A stretch of DNA of 64,000 nt from Cladophialophora immunda (lineage: Eukaryota; Ascomycota; Eurotiomycetes; Chaetothyriales; Herpotrichiellaceae). Shown one piece after another: positions 9,777 through 19,922 of the stretch. Below the pieces are notes generated by a model. That model ran no database searches. It saw only the letters and a program-made list of their open reading frames with translations, and was not told where the DNA came from. Each line of letters begins with the position of its first letter. The first letter of the stretch is position 1. A program made the position numbers and the translations under genes. The stretch covers positions 3,832,619 to 3,896,618 of the forward strand of contig NW_015622543.1 of the NCBI RefSeq assembly GCF_000835495.1, in the 5' to 3' direction.

Positions 9777-11540
9777 ATGTCTGCGCCGAAACCAAACTGG
9801 TGGAAAGCCAGCACCTGCTATCAAATCTGGCCTGCTTCCTACAAGGACAGCAATGGCGATGGAATCGGTGACATTCCCGGCATCATCAGCACATTACCCT
9901 ACCTGAAAGATCTCGGGGTGGAAACGATATGGCTGTCACCCATGTACGACTCGCCGCAAAAGGACATGGGCTACGACATTTCCAACTACGAGGACGTCTA
10001 TCCTGCCTACGGTACACTCGCCGACATGGATCGGTTGATCAAGGAGTGCCACGACCGCGGGATGAAGCTGATTCTGGACCTGGTCATCAACCATACCAGC
10101 GACCAGCATGCCTGGTTCCAGGAATCGCGCAAAAGCAGGACCAACAAGTACGCCGACTGGTACGTCTGGCGGGATCCGAAAATCATGAACGGCAAGAGAC
10201 ACCCACCGAGCAACTGGCGGTCCATCTTCGGCGGCAGTGCGTGGGAGTACTGTGAAGAGCGGGACCAGTATTACCTCCATCTGTTCGTGAAGGAGCAGCC
10301 GGATTTGAACTGGGAGAACGAGGAAACCCGTAAGGCGATCTACAAGTCCGCTATTGAGTTCTGGCTCGATCGGGGCATTGACGGATTCCGCGTGGACGCC
10401 TGCAATTTGTACTCCAAGGACGTATCGTTCCCTGACGCGGTGACGAAGCTGCATGGAGAAGAATTCCAGCCTGCGGAAGAATATTACATTAACGGCCCAC
10501 GAATGCACGAATGGTTCAGAGAGCAACGCCAACAGGTCCTCGACAAATACGGTGACATCTTGATCGTCGGGGAACTACCCGGTACAGAAGCGGCAGAGGT
10601 GCTGAAATACGTCTCCGCTGAGGCGAGAGAGCTGAGCTGTGTCTTCGACTTCGACGTCGTCATGCTGGGAACTCCCAACGGAGGTGGTGGGAAAAAGCAC
10701 CATACCGTCCGACACACTTTGCCGCAGCTCAAAGAGGCTGTCCGCAAGGTGCAGCGTCTGACCGACGGCACGGATGCCTGGACGACGGTGTTCCTGGAGA
10801 ACCACGACCAAGGCCGCAGCTTGTCGCGGTTCGCCACGGACAAGCCGCAATGGCGCGAAAAGGCGGCTAAGATGCTCGCCGTGTTGATGTGCACCCTCAC
10901 GGGCACGCTGTTCATCTACCAGGGCCAGGAGATCGGCATGTACAACCATCCGGAACACTGGGGCGTGGAGGAGCTCCGGGATATCGACTCGCTCAACGCC
11001 TATAACGACGTCAAGACGCGGCACAAGGATGACCCGCTTTGGCTGCAGAAGGCTATGAAGGGCCTGCAGCTGGTGGGGAGAGACAACGCCCGCCTGCCCG
11101 TGCAATGGGACGCGTCCGCCAACGCCGGCTTCACGACAGGCAAGCCCTGGATCCGCGTCCACGACGACTACGAGGCCGTCAACGTCGCCGCGCAGCGCGA
11201 CAACCCGCACTCGGTCCTATCCTTCTGGAAGTCCATGATCCAGCTGCGCAAGGAGCAGGTCGAGCTCACCGTCTTCGGCCGCGACTTCCAGGTCTGGGAC
11301 TTCTTCGACCAGGACGTCTTCACCTTCACAAAGACCCACCCGGACGGCGACCGGAAGCTGTTGGTCTTTCTCAACTTCTCCAACGACACCCAGCCTTTGC
11401 ATTACCCGCACGACTTGGAGGGTGTGAAGAAGGAGTTGTTGGTCAGTAATCTCGGCCCGGGGGAGGAGGTCGGCAAGTACCTGAGCCCCTGGGAGGCGAG
11501 GGTGTATTTGGTCAGGGAGACTGTTGTTAATGGGCATTGA
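9777..11540 (+). CDS. Alpha-glucosidase (maltase-type, GH13)
   Basis: The predicted protein has 587 aa and one exon. It hydrolyses terminal alpha-glucosidic bonds of maltose-like sugars. GH13 conserved regions are all present: DLVINHTSDQH near 101-111, GFRVDACN with catalytic nucleophile D207, ILIVGELPG with acid/base E266, and FLENHDQGR with the transition-state Asp D344. Length and order match yeast MAL12/IMA1 and Bacillus oligo-1,6-glucosidases. There is no signal peptide, so the enzyme should be cytosolic and act on imported sugar, in keeping with the alpha-glucoside transporter at the window start. The residue after the nucleophile is Ala (V in isomaltases, T in yeast maltases), which argues weakly for alpha-1,4 preference. 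Confidence 0.95.
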   Translation: MSAPKPNWWKASTCYQIWPASYKDSNGDGIGDIPGIISTLPYLKDLGVETIWLSPMYDSPQKDMGYDISNYEDVYPAYGTLADMDRLIKECHDRGMKLILDLVINHTSDQHAWFQESRKSRTNKYADWYVWRDPKIMNGKRHPPSNWRSIFGGSAWEYCEERDQYYLHLFVKEQPDLNWENEETRKAIYKSAIEFWLDRGIDGFRVDACNLYSKDVSFPDAVTKLHGEEFQPAEEYYINGPRMHEWFREQRQQVLDKYGDILIVGELPGTEAAEVLKYVSAEARELSCVFDFDVVMLGTPNGGGGKKHHTVRHTLPQLKEAVRKVQRLTDGTDAWTTVFLENHDQGRSLSRFATDKPQWREKAAKMLAVLMCTLTGTLFIYQGQEIGMYNHPEHWGVEELRDIDSLNAYNDVKTRHKDDPLWLQKAMKGLQLVGRDNARLPVQWDASANAGFTTGKPWIRVHDDYEAVNVAAQRDNPHSVLSFWKSMIQLRKEQVELTVFGRDFQVWDFFDQDVFTFTKTHPDGDRKLLVFLNFSNDTQPLHYPHDLEGVKKELLVSNLGPGEEVGKYLSPWEARVYLVRETVVNGH

Positions 11541-12262
11541 AGAGAGAAGATTACACCTAGAACGCATCGGACAAAGAGGGTCTATTAAGAGCGATAAATT
11601 AGCTGGCGTTGAGATGACAAAAGATTCACTCGCTGGACTTTGGGCTGGGGCTTTGGCTGGGACAACATCGTGGAGTGGTACCTCGTAGAGTCATAAACAT
11701 CCGAAACTAATAGTATCAATTTTTGAACGCCATCTATCGTGTTCATACATTTTTGTACATACTCCCGCGCGACCGCCCTCGGCGAACGGGTCTGTCGGTT
11801 TTCTGCGAACGAAGCGACAACTATACACGCTTCGTAAACCGTACACGTATAGTACAGTCTCCTATCGGCTCGAAAGGTCCTTTCCAGCAAGCCCAGCCGT
11901 GACCGGAGGCCGACAAAATCGTAGGGCTGGAAGGGGCAAGCAGCTCACTTAGGCACTTGGGCAGTCAAGTGCTGACTAGAGTTCGGTGCAGTGGAGCGGA
12001 GATGGGTTTGGTAGATGTTTCCTGACCTCGATGTGGACGTTGACCTTTCTCGTATTCTGATGAGAAGGAAGTGGTGGCAACAGAAAGTCTGATACGCTGG
12101 CGAGTCAGACTTTGAGGTCATAATCTGTCCATCGAGGTGTGAAGAGATGTTGCGACAGTAAGACGTGAACACCGACCATCGTCTGTGTTCTCTGTCGACG
12201 TAACGGCGCGACGAGGCATCAGAGATTGTATTTGCACTCCGTACGTGGCCCCGGTATTGATA
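11541..12262. other. Convergent intergenic region
   Basis: This lies between the 3' ends of the GH13 gene (+) and the Zim17 homolog (-). Only small low-quality ORFs are present, with no repeat or RNA gene recognised. Confidence 0.55.
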
Positions 12263-12841
12263 TCAACCTTGTTGACCTGCTCGCTTTTCCTCAATCGGGG
12301 TGTGCACAGATTCGGTGCCATCCTCCCAGAACTCAAGATCCTCTTCGCCTTCATTGCCCACCAAATCGCCCGGGCGGATGCCTAGTCTTCCCTTTTTCAA
12401 TAGTTTGGTGAAATCTTCGCCGGCCGCTGCCTTTTTCCTTAATATATCCTCCAGAGTCGAGCTCTTGTCTAGAAAGATTTTGAGGTGGTCGGCGATAACG
12501 TGGCGGGCTTTGCAGGACGGACAGGTCACCAGAACCGTTCCCTGGTGGTAGCCATGTTTGGTGATGCGGTGGGTGGACCGGTAGAGGCAGGGCTTGCAGG
12601 TGAAGCTCAGTTCGTAGGAAGGCTCGTCTCGCGCTTCGGCTGGCTGAGGTTTGGCCCCGGGCACAGATAGTGAAGAGTTGTACCGGACGATCGGCGCGAA
12701 TCCACGACGGGTTGGAGTGGGCTGCCGCCAAACCAGCGGATTTCTGGACGCGAGCGATGGAAGCCGTGAGTAACTCTTGAGGGCTTGTGACGCGAAGGCG
12801 CTGCCAGCTGCCCTGCGCGCCGCGTGTGTTATTGATCGCAT
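12263..12841 (-). CDS. ZIM17: DNL-type zinc finger protein, mitochondrial Hsp70 escort (Zim17/Tim15/Hep1)
   Basis: A 192-aa single-exon protein. In the matrix this family keeps mtHsp70 soluble and supports import and Fe-S assembly. Residues 1-55 are basic, Ser/Arg-rich and poor in acidic residues, as expected of a mitochondrial presequence. The zinc-binding cysteines are C82-x2-C85 and C107-x2-C110, with YHQGTVLVTCPSC between and after. The family's eponymous Asp-Asn-Leu appears here as DHL (118-120). The C-terminal tail after about residue 125 is longer than the yeast protein's and charged. The ATG at 12841 begins the presequence directly. Confidence 0.93.
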   Translation of the reverse strand: MRSITHAARRAAGSAFASQALKSYSRLPSLASRNPLVWRQPTPTRRGFAPIVRYNSSLSVPGAKPQPAEARDEPSYELSFTCKPCLYRSTHRITKHGYHQGTVLVTCPSCKARHVIADHLKIFLDKSSTLEDILRKKAAAGEDFTKLLKKGRLGIRPGDLVGNEGEEDLEFWEDGTESVHTPIEEKRAGQQG

Positions 12842-13571
12842 GGTGCTTCAAAATCCTCAAGAAATGTGACTTGGGTGAAAAGAAAATAAGTCGAAGGCAG
12901 TCCTCTCCGATGACGATGGTTTCTTCCGAGAAAGGTCTTTTGATTTTCCGATCCGCCTCCGCTCCGATGTGATGCCGACGCGACCTCGTATTGGATTGGC
13001 ACCTCGCAGGCAAGGAAGGCCTTTCTCCAGCACAGTGGCGTCAAGGCGAGTGAACGAGCGAAGACTACCACGAACACCTCTTTCGACATCTCCCCTCCCC
13101 CCTCGGCCGATTCTTCGAGCTGGCGAATATCGAGGACAAGCCCGGACCGCCTTCTCTTGAGACTAGTGTTTCCCGTCACCGTCCCGCGGCCTCACTTCTC
13201 CAAAAAGCCTTCTCCACTAACCGCACCTCGACTCAATATCTGCTCAGCCTCTTGGAAACAACGCGATCTTGAGGGCTGCATTGGTGTGGGCAATGTGTCC
13301 TGCCCATTATGTTGGCTAAGAAAGGCGGCCCGAAGATTAGAGCCCCGAGAAGGGTACGTGCCTCACCTCTCAAATCGATTCGCACACTGCGGTCGGGCTG
13401 AAGTTTGATACATCCTTTGTCCGTTCACTAAGACAACGGCTGTTGACATACCTACCTCACCTTCCATATCATGCCCACTCTCTCTCTCTCTCTCTCTTGC
13501 CTTGTTTATACTCAAAGCCAGTTCGCCTTCGCCTCTGTCAACTGACGCCCTGGTCTCTGGCTCCTGCTAAC
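12842..13571. other. Divergent promoter between ZIM17 and CUL3 homologs
   Basis: About 730 bp shared by two housekeeping genes. No gene is supported. A CT repeat of about 20 bp sits at 13478-13497 in the presumed cullin leader, followed by other pyrimidine-rich sequence up to the ATG. Confidence 0.6.
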
Positions 13572-16072
13572 ATGCCCCGCCATCAGGGTCTGACGAAAGA
13601 CGATGTCGACTTCGATTCAACATGGAACACTTTATCCACCGCTTTCCAGGAGATCTTCGCCAAGAATGCTTCCAAACTCTCCTTCGAAGAACTCTTCCGC
13701 AATGCATACAAGTTGGTCTTGAAGAAAAAGCAGGACATGCTGTACGATAGGGTCGTACAACTGATAGAGACATGGCTGCGGGAAAACGTTCGAATGAAGA
13801 TTCACGGTCTCATAACGCCTGCTCTCTTGGCTGATCGCTTGGATCAAAATGCCACCGTCCTATCCGAGGAGAGCAGAGTTGCTGGTGAGAGGTTTATTAG
13901 AGCTCTCAAAGACGCCTTTGCCGACCATCAACTCTGCACCGGGATGATTACCGACGTTCTCATGTATATGGTTAGTGTCCTCGACTGTTTTCTGATGCGC
14001 TGATACGATACTTATAGCCCGGCCAGGATCGCATGTTTGCTCAGGAGCAAAAGAGACCATCGATTTTTGCAGCTTCAATGGCGCTGTTTCGAACCCAGGT
14101 CCTCTACACTCCCTTGGATGATGACCCGAAAACCTCTGTGCTCTCCCTTTTAGAAACTGTTCTTCTCGATATGATCAGGTCGGAACGCAAAGGTGAAATC
14201 ATTGACCGGCCGCTGGTTCGTGCTTGTTGTTACATGCTGGAAGGCCTCTACGTAACAATTACCGAGGAGGAAACCAGTAAACTCTACCTCATATCATTCG
14301 AACCCAAGTTCCTCCAAGCGAGTCGAGAATTCTATACGACCGAAGGCCAGACATTGTTGGTTGAGGCTGACGCAAGTACATTTTGCACCCATGCAAGAAA
14401 ACGTTTGGCCGAAGAACACGAGCGGTGCCAGCAAACCATCTCCCAGATTACAGAACACAAAATTAAAAGCGTGGTGGAAAAAGAGCTCATTTCTGCTCAT
14501 ATTCGCGATGTCATCAACATGGAGGGCACGGGGGTTCAGAGTATGCTGGACAGTGATAAAGTTCAAGATCTTGCCAATGTCTTTGAGCTCATCAGCCGAG
14601 TGGACCCGCGGAAAGCTGCGCTGAAGGAGGTGGTCAAGAAGCGCGTCATAGGGCTCGGGATGGATATCAACAAGGCCGCGAATGTGATTGTTGATAGCAC
14701 ACCCGCACCGAAAGCCGCTCAGAAAGCCAGCACGGAGAGCAGAGGCATTCAGCAGGAGAAGGCACTGAGCCAACAGACTCAGGCTGCCATTGTGTGGGTG
14801 GAACAGATTCTAGTCTTGAAGGCCAAGTTCGACAGGCTCTGGACCGAAGCATTCCAGAAAGATACAGTTCTGGAGAAGGCTTTGGAGAATTCATTCCAAG
14901 ATTTCATCAACATCAACGAGCGAAGCGCGGAGCATCTGTCTCTCTTCCTCGATGAATATCTGAAACGGGGCGGCAAGGACAAGAGTGATGCTGAAGTCGA
15001 CACAATACTTGACAACGGCATCTTGCTGCTCCAGTACCTCGCGAACAAAGACACGTTCGAGACATACTACAAGAGACACATGGCCAAGCGCCTCCTGATG
15101 AAGAAATCAGTCAGCCGGGAGATGGAACGCCAGATGCTTTCAAAGATGAAGATGAAGATCGGAAACCAGTTCACCCAGAAGCTAGAAGGTCTCATCAGAG
15201 ACACCGAGACGTCGGACGACCTCAACATGAAATACAAGGAATACGTCAACCAGCTCGGCGACCCCGACCCCAAACGCGTTGAGCTGGATTGCAGAGTCTT
15301 GACCACCACTATTTGGCCATTCGAAACACTCAGCAAACCTGATGACAACACTACCAAAACCGAATGCAAGTTTCCAGCTCCAGTTGAGCAGGTCCGGCAG
15401 AGATTCCAGAAGTTCTACCTTGATAAGCATACTGGTAGAAAGTTGACTTGGATGCCTGGTCTCGGTGACGCTGACATGAGAGCTACGTTCACGAATGGTG
15501 GGAAGACCCGACGATACGAACTCAACGTCTCGACCTATGCCATGGTCATTCTCATGCTCTTCAACGAGCTTCCACCTGGGGAATCTCTAACCTTTGAACA
15601 GATTGCGGCTGAGACAAATATTCCCAAGTCTGAGCTCATTCGCAATCTGCAGTCACTGTCGTTGGTTAACAAATGGAGAGTCCTGCGGAAAGAGCCGGTG
15701 TCAAAAGACGTCAAGCCATCAGACAAATTCTTTTTCAATGAAGAATTCAGCAGCCAATTCCTCAAGATCAAAGTGAGTGTTGTTGCCGGAGGCGGTGGCA
15801 ACCGGGTCGAGAATCAGGAGGAACGCCGCGCGACTCAGAAACGGACGGAGGAGGAGCGTGGGATCGTCATCGAGGCCGCGATCGTTCGAATCATGAAGTC
15901 ACGCAAGAGTCTGTCGCATTCACAGCTCATGACGGAGACTTTGGCTCAGATCTCGTCTCGTTTTCAACCGGATGTGAACATGATCAAGAAGAAGATCGAA
16001 TCGTTGATAGAGAAGGAATACTTAGAGAGGGGGCCCGATCCAGCAAAACCTTCCTACAACTACTTGGCTTGA
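13572..16072 (+). CDS. CUL3: Cullin-3 family ubiquitin ligase scaffold
   Basis: Two exons, 13572-13970 and 14018-16072, separated by a 47-nt intron, encode about 817 aa. Cullin-3 scaffolds join a BTB substrate adaptor at the N-terminus to the RING protein Rbx1 at the C-terminus. The N-terminus has the CUL3-like string [16 protein letters not shown]. The cullin homology domain follows, with [15 protein letters not shown] and WPFETL. The C-terminal winged helix has [16 protein letters not shown], in which K760 is the expected Nedd8 acceptor, and the protein ends in the canonical YNYLA. The ATG at 13572 follows a pyrimidine-rich leader. The next gene downstream encodes a BTB protein, the class of partner that CUL3 uses. 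Confidence 0.95.
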
Positions 16073-16705
16073 GAGGAATGGTTCCAAAAGGTCCACGTTC
16101 GACTTTGTCGGATTTTCGCAGTGGCGCTTGCCCGGCAGGAACACGTTTGAAGGAGTTGGATGGCATGACTTTTATGATGGAACGATGGCAAATGACATAT
16201 GCATGGAGCACTCCTGGACGGAATGGGATAAGCATCGGCATGGCGCAGGGTCGACCACTTTACGTCCCTGTCTTCGACTTTGAGCGACAATGGAACTGAG
16301 ATTCTGGCAGATTTGGGAAGAGCTGAACAAAGCTTTCAACTTGAGATCCATACAGCAACATAGGGGGAAATGTCACAACCCATTACGTCGACAAGCGCCT
16401 ATATCTTACTCTTCAGGGGACTAGTGAATTCTGAAGGATTTCTGTGTGGTGTATCTTGTTTGTTCTAGCGTGACTGACGTGGCATGGTAACCCAGGTCAG
16501 TATCGCCAAGAGCATGATGTGAATGTCTACAAAGACATGGACTCCATTCACTTGTTCTCCTTGGAGCTTCTTCACCTACACCGCCTTTGTCTCACACTTT
16601 TAAGCTTGGCCGCGTCGAGCACTTCTCTGCTGCTTCAGTTTCACCAGTTTCCCAGCTGCGCCTGTCATCTCTTCTCCGAATCAGCTCACTTACTAAGCCC
16701 GCAAA
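16073..16705. other. Intergenic region between cullin and BTB genes
   Basis: About 630 bp between genes on the same strand; it should hold the cullin terminator region and the BTB promoter. No further gene or repeat is supported. Confidence 0.55.
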
Positions 16706-17879
16706 ATGGGGGATTCCAGCGCGCCCTATCCTTCTCGCTGGTCTGGGTATATTCAGTGTCACAAAACCCCAATTTACGACCCTCGTGGCGATGTTCAATT
16801 AGTGCTGAGCAAAAGAATCACTCCATCTGCTATCAGCCCTAACACCGGGACGGGTCCTACCAAGAAGGTTCAAGATGGCGGAGAGGCGCAGCTTGAGGCT
16901 CCTGCCGGACAGAACAATGGAGCGTCACCTGCAGAGGCACCGACGGCCCACGAAAATCAAGAGATCGAAGCCAAGGTGTCGTCAAAACATCTCTCGCTGG
17001 CGTCAAAGGTTTTCCGTGCCATGTTCGACGGCAATTTTCGGGAGGGAGTCGCGTTGGGAGCCGACCAAGCGACAAAAGTACCGCTACCTGAAGACAATGC
17101 CGATGCAATGATGGTTTTGCTTGGTATCATACATGGACTGAACCGAAGCGTCCCTCGCAAAATCGAGTACGCGCTGTTTTTTGCGATCGTGGTTCTGATT
17201 GACAAGTACGAGCTTCAAGAGGCTACGGGAGTGTACACAGATCTCTGGTTCTCTGATCTCTGGCCAGCCCGCAACACCTTGACTCCCCATCTTGCGGACC
17301 GGATTTACACTTGTTGGGTTCTCAGAAGACCAGTTGAGTACACTGAAGTGACCAGGGATGCTATTTATTGGTGTACTTCTCACTTTGAAGAAAACGGACT
17401 TCCATTTCCACCTGCAATCCCCAGTAAGTATGCCTTTTAAGTCAACGTTTCAGGCCATCTAACAGTCCTTGGCTAAAGGCAAGATCGAAGCAAGTCGACT
17501 ATCGATCATCGGCGACATGCTCATCTATCTGAACGATACTGTTGAACGTTACCAGAGTGACACCCAGCAATGTTTACGACACGCAGAATGTGACGCTCTT
17601 GTCCTTGGAGACCTTATCAAGAAGTTGAAGCTCAAGGGCCTCTACCCTATCCCTCAAGCCACTGCTCTGGATATTTCCATTATGGAGCTTTTCTCTCGGT
17701 TACGTGCACTGGGAGTCTCCTCGCTGTGTGAGATATATCCTCTAACTCAACTAAAACCATCTCGTTGTATTCCGAAGTTAGATCTGCGATTTTGCGGTGT
17801 TATGAAGGGCCTTGAAAGCGAACTCTCAAAACTCGAAAAGAGGATTCAGGGTTTGACATTGCCCTTCTTTACTCCTTGA
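16706..17879 (+). CDS. BTB/POZ domain protein
   Basis: The first exon (16706-17423) carries a fungal-type BTB/POZ fold: GDVQLVLSKR, an inserted low-complexity Ala/Pro/Gly section, then SSKHLSLASKVFRAMFDGNF and a helical C-terminal half. The second exon (to 17879) holds about 130 aa with a helical, Leu/Lys-rich character. The donor at 17424 is GTAAGT. Frame continuity requires an AAG acceptor at 17478 (372 aa in total), because the better-looking CAG sites at 17453 and 17465 break the frame. If splicing fails, exon 1 ends at SKYAF after 244 aa. Such proteins are numerous in filamentous fungi and most lack assigned functions. A role as a cullin-3 adaptor is possible given its neighbour. Confidence 0.8.
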
Positions 17880-18769
17880 ATAGGGAACAGGGGGATAGCG
17901 CCGGAACAACTGTCATTCAAAGCCACAATGCAACCTTGGAGAAATCGGCACACGGGTAGCTCGAGTTAGAGGAATGCAACCGGGCCAGGATGCAGATTTC
18001 CTGAATTCAGATATCTGTGTGGAATAGCTTCGCAGTCCATTCGGTACTCACCGTCACACGTGCGATAGCAATGCCTGGTTCTCACCTCTGACGGTTGCGC
18101 ACAAGTCCCGGGATGTTCATTTCGCAACACCATGCTCAAGGTACACAAGGTTCTTCAGGGAGCATGTTCTCCGACTTATTGAAAGCTTCATACCGTTCAA
18201 TTTGAAGGCCAGGTGGGAAAACTAGACATCGTTTAAAAGTCGGGTGGTTTGACACAGACATTGCAGGAATGAGAAGGGTGACAGTTTTCTGGGACAATAC
18301 ATTCCGCAGGAATGAATATCGGGCCTGATTGCGCAAGCACCATCACCCGCAAGTGGACAGCCATCCATGGACAGAAACAAAATCCCTGAGCCTAGATAGT
18401 GGTAAAAATAGATGCAAAATGATGTACCGAGTGGAATATGTCCGTTATATGAGACTGGTGGCTGCCAAGGTGACGCCCTTTTTCCAGGTCACGGTCAGAC
18501 GCGCTATTTTCGCGACCCAATATCGGTGCATACAACGTTACCTCTTCTGGCATCCAAACCACATCTCCCTACGGAATATAGGTCCCTGCGTCAAGAGCAA
18601 CGACAGAAATGCCCGCCGTGGTGTCAAGTGTGATCCTCTCCGTGGTCTCATAAGTCAATTCTCTAACACTGTTTCGGCGCCGGCCATTGTCGCGTCATTA
18701 TACCATCGATCCAGGGCCATTTACGGTCTGTCGCTCTCAGATCTATCATTGTGGTGATCGCAGTTGTTC
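17880..18769. other. Intergenic region
   Basis: About 890 bp between the BTB and SLD5 genes. ORFs of up to 142 codons exist here (18329-18757, +) but begin without support, show no recognisable family and have non-coding-like composition. No repeats were seen. Confidence 0.45.
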
Positions 18770-19597
18770 ATGGGAGCAATGGACCTTGATATCTCCGACA
18801 TCCTTGCTGATGTCTCGCGCTCTCAAACCTACTCAACGACATCCTCTCACCCCTACTCTTCGAGTGATACAGACACCTTCACAGACCACCAACTCCTCAC
18901 CCGGGCATGGATATCGGAACGCTGCGCACCCGATCTACTCCCCTATCCTACAGAACTTATGACCCGCGTAATGTCGCGGGTCCAATCACAGATATCACGT
19001 ATTGAGGATCTAGCGAGCGGAATGGGCGATGGATCTTCGCCTCTGTACCCAAACTCGATGGACGGGCCCAATGGCGGAAAGCCGACCAGCAGCACACAGA
19101 ATACCAACCTAGTCCTGGCGATATTGCAGACAGATCTTTCACGGACACAGTTTCTTGTAAGGAGTTTGCTGAGACAACGACTCGCCAAGATGACCAAGCA
19201 CGCCACCTATTACCTCTCTCAACATCTCAACTCGGACACGAAGACGTCCACTATCATGTCGACATCAGAAATCAGCTTCCTGAGGCATCACCAAGCCCTC
19301 CTAGGAGAACTCTACGATTCGAGTTTCCTGAACTCACTTCCCTCGGGACTACGGAGGCTGGATGATTCAAGCGGAGGGGTACCCATGATCGAAGGACCAG
19401 ACGGCTCAAAGGCTGTGGTCGTGAGATGTGTGAACGAGGGGACGTGGAACAACGAAAGGGACGTCGATCAGGCGAGGGACCAGGGCCAGGAAGAAGGTGC
19501 TAGTGTAGTGCTGCGGATGAGGAGAGGGGAGGTCTGGGTTGTCAGGTGGAAGGACGTCAGGAACGGCGTCCAGAGGGGAGAGGTGGAGTTGTTATGA
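18770..19597 (+). CDS. SLD5: GINS complex subunit Sld5
   Basis: A 275-aa single-exon nuclear protein. Sld5, with Psf1-3, forms GINS, part of the CMG replicative helicase. The family signature is the N-terminal helical region LLTRAWISERCAPDLLPYP followed by the helix RVQSQISRIEDL, and later ILQTDLSRTQFLVRSLLRQR. The C-terminal beta domain ends in EVWVVRWKDVRNGV. Between them lie low-complexity insertions (Ser/Thr-rich near residues 18-38, Gly/Asn-rich near 80-105), which make it longer than the animal protein. The ATG at 18770 gives MGAMDLD; an alternative ATG at 18779 would remove three residues. Confidence 0.9.
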   Translation: MGAMDLDISDILADVSRSQTYSTTSSHPYSSSDTDTFTDHQLLTRAWISERCAPDLLPYPTELMTRVMSRVQSQISRIEDLASGMGDGSSPLYPNSMDGPNGGKPTSSTQNTNLVLAILQTDLSRTQFLVRSLLRQRLAKMTKHATYYLSQHLNSDTKTSTIMSTSEISFLRHHQALLGELYDSSFLNSLPSGLRRLDDSSGGVPMIEGPDGSKAVVVRCVNEGTWNNERDVDQARDQGQEEGASVVLRMRRGEVWVVRWKDVRNGVQRGEVELL

Positions 19598-19922
19598 CCA
19601 ATGACCTGTACCATCCCATTCGAGGTGCTTGACTTAGCACCCACCATAAGTAATGAGAAACGACGTCTGGCCCTAGAAATGCCTTCCAATGTCGGGCCCA
19701 CGATACAGATCGGAAGAAAGGCTGCGATTGTGAGCAGCCACCACGTGACAAGGCTGAAGTCGGCGCCAAGTCCCCAGCCTCGTTCAAAAAGTCAAGCCCC
19801 AAGCTAATCGCGTCGCAAGTTGCAGCGCGCCCTCTCCTCCTGCAGCCATTTTGCACAACCACTTAACAGCCCTTAATCTTCCATGATATCGACAGCCTTG
19901 CTCTGATCCCATTTGTTTCAAG
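19598..19922. promoter_or_regulatory. Promoter region of SSR4 homolog with CACGTGAC site
   Basis: About 325 bp between SLD5 and SSR4. A CACGTGAC element (19742-19749), the E-box type bound by Cbf1-like bHLH factors, lies about 175 bp upstream of the ATG. Binding is inferred from the motif only. Confidence 0.4.

Noticed and set aside
18329..18757. 142-codon plus ORF before SLD5
   Set aside because: No recognisable family, no supported start, and it ends within the SLD5 leader.
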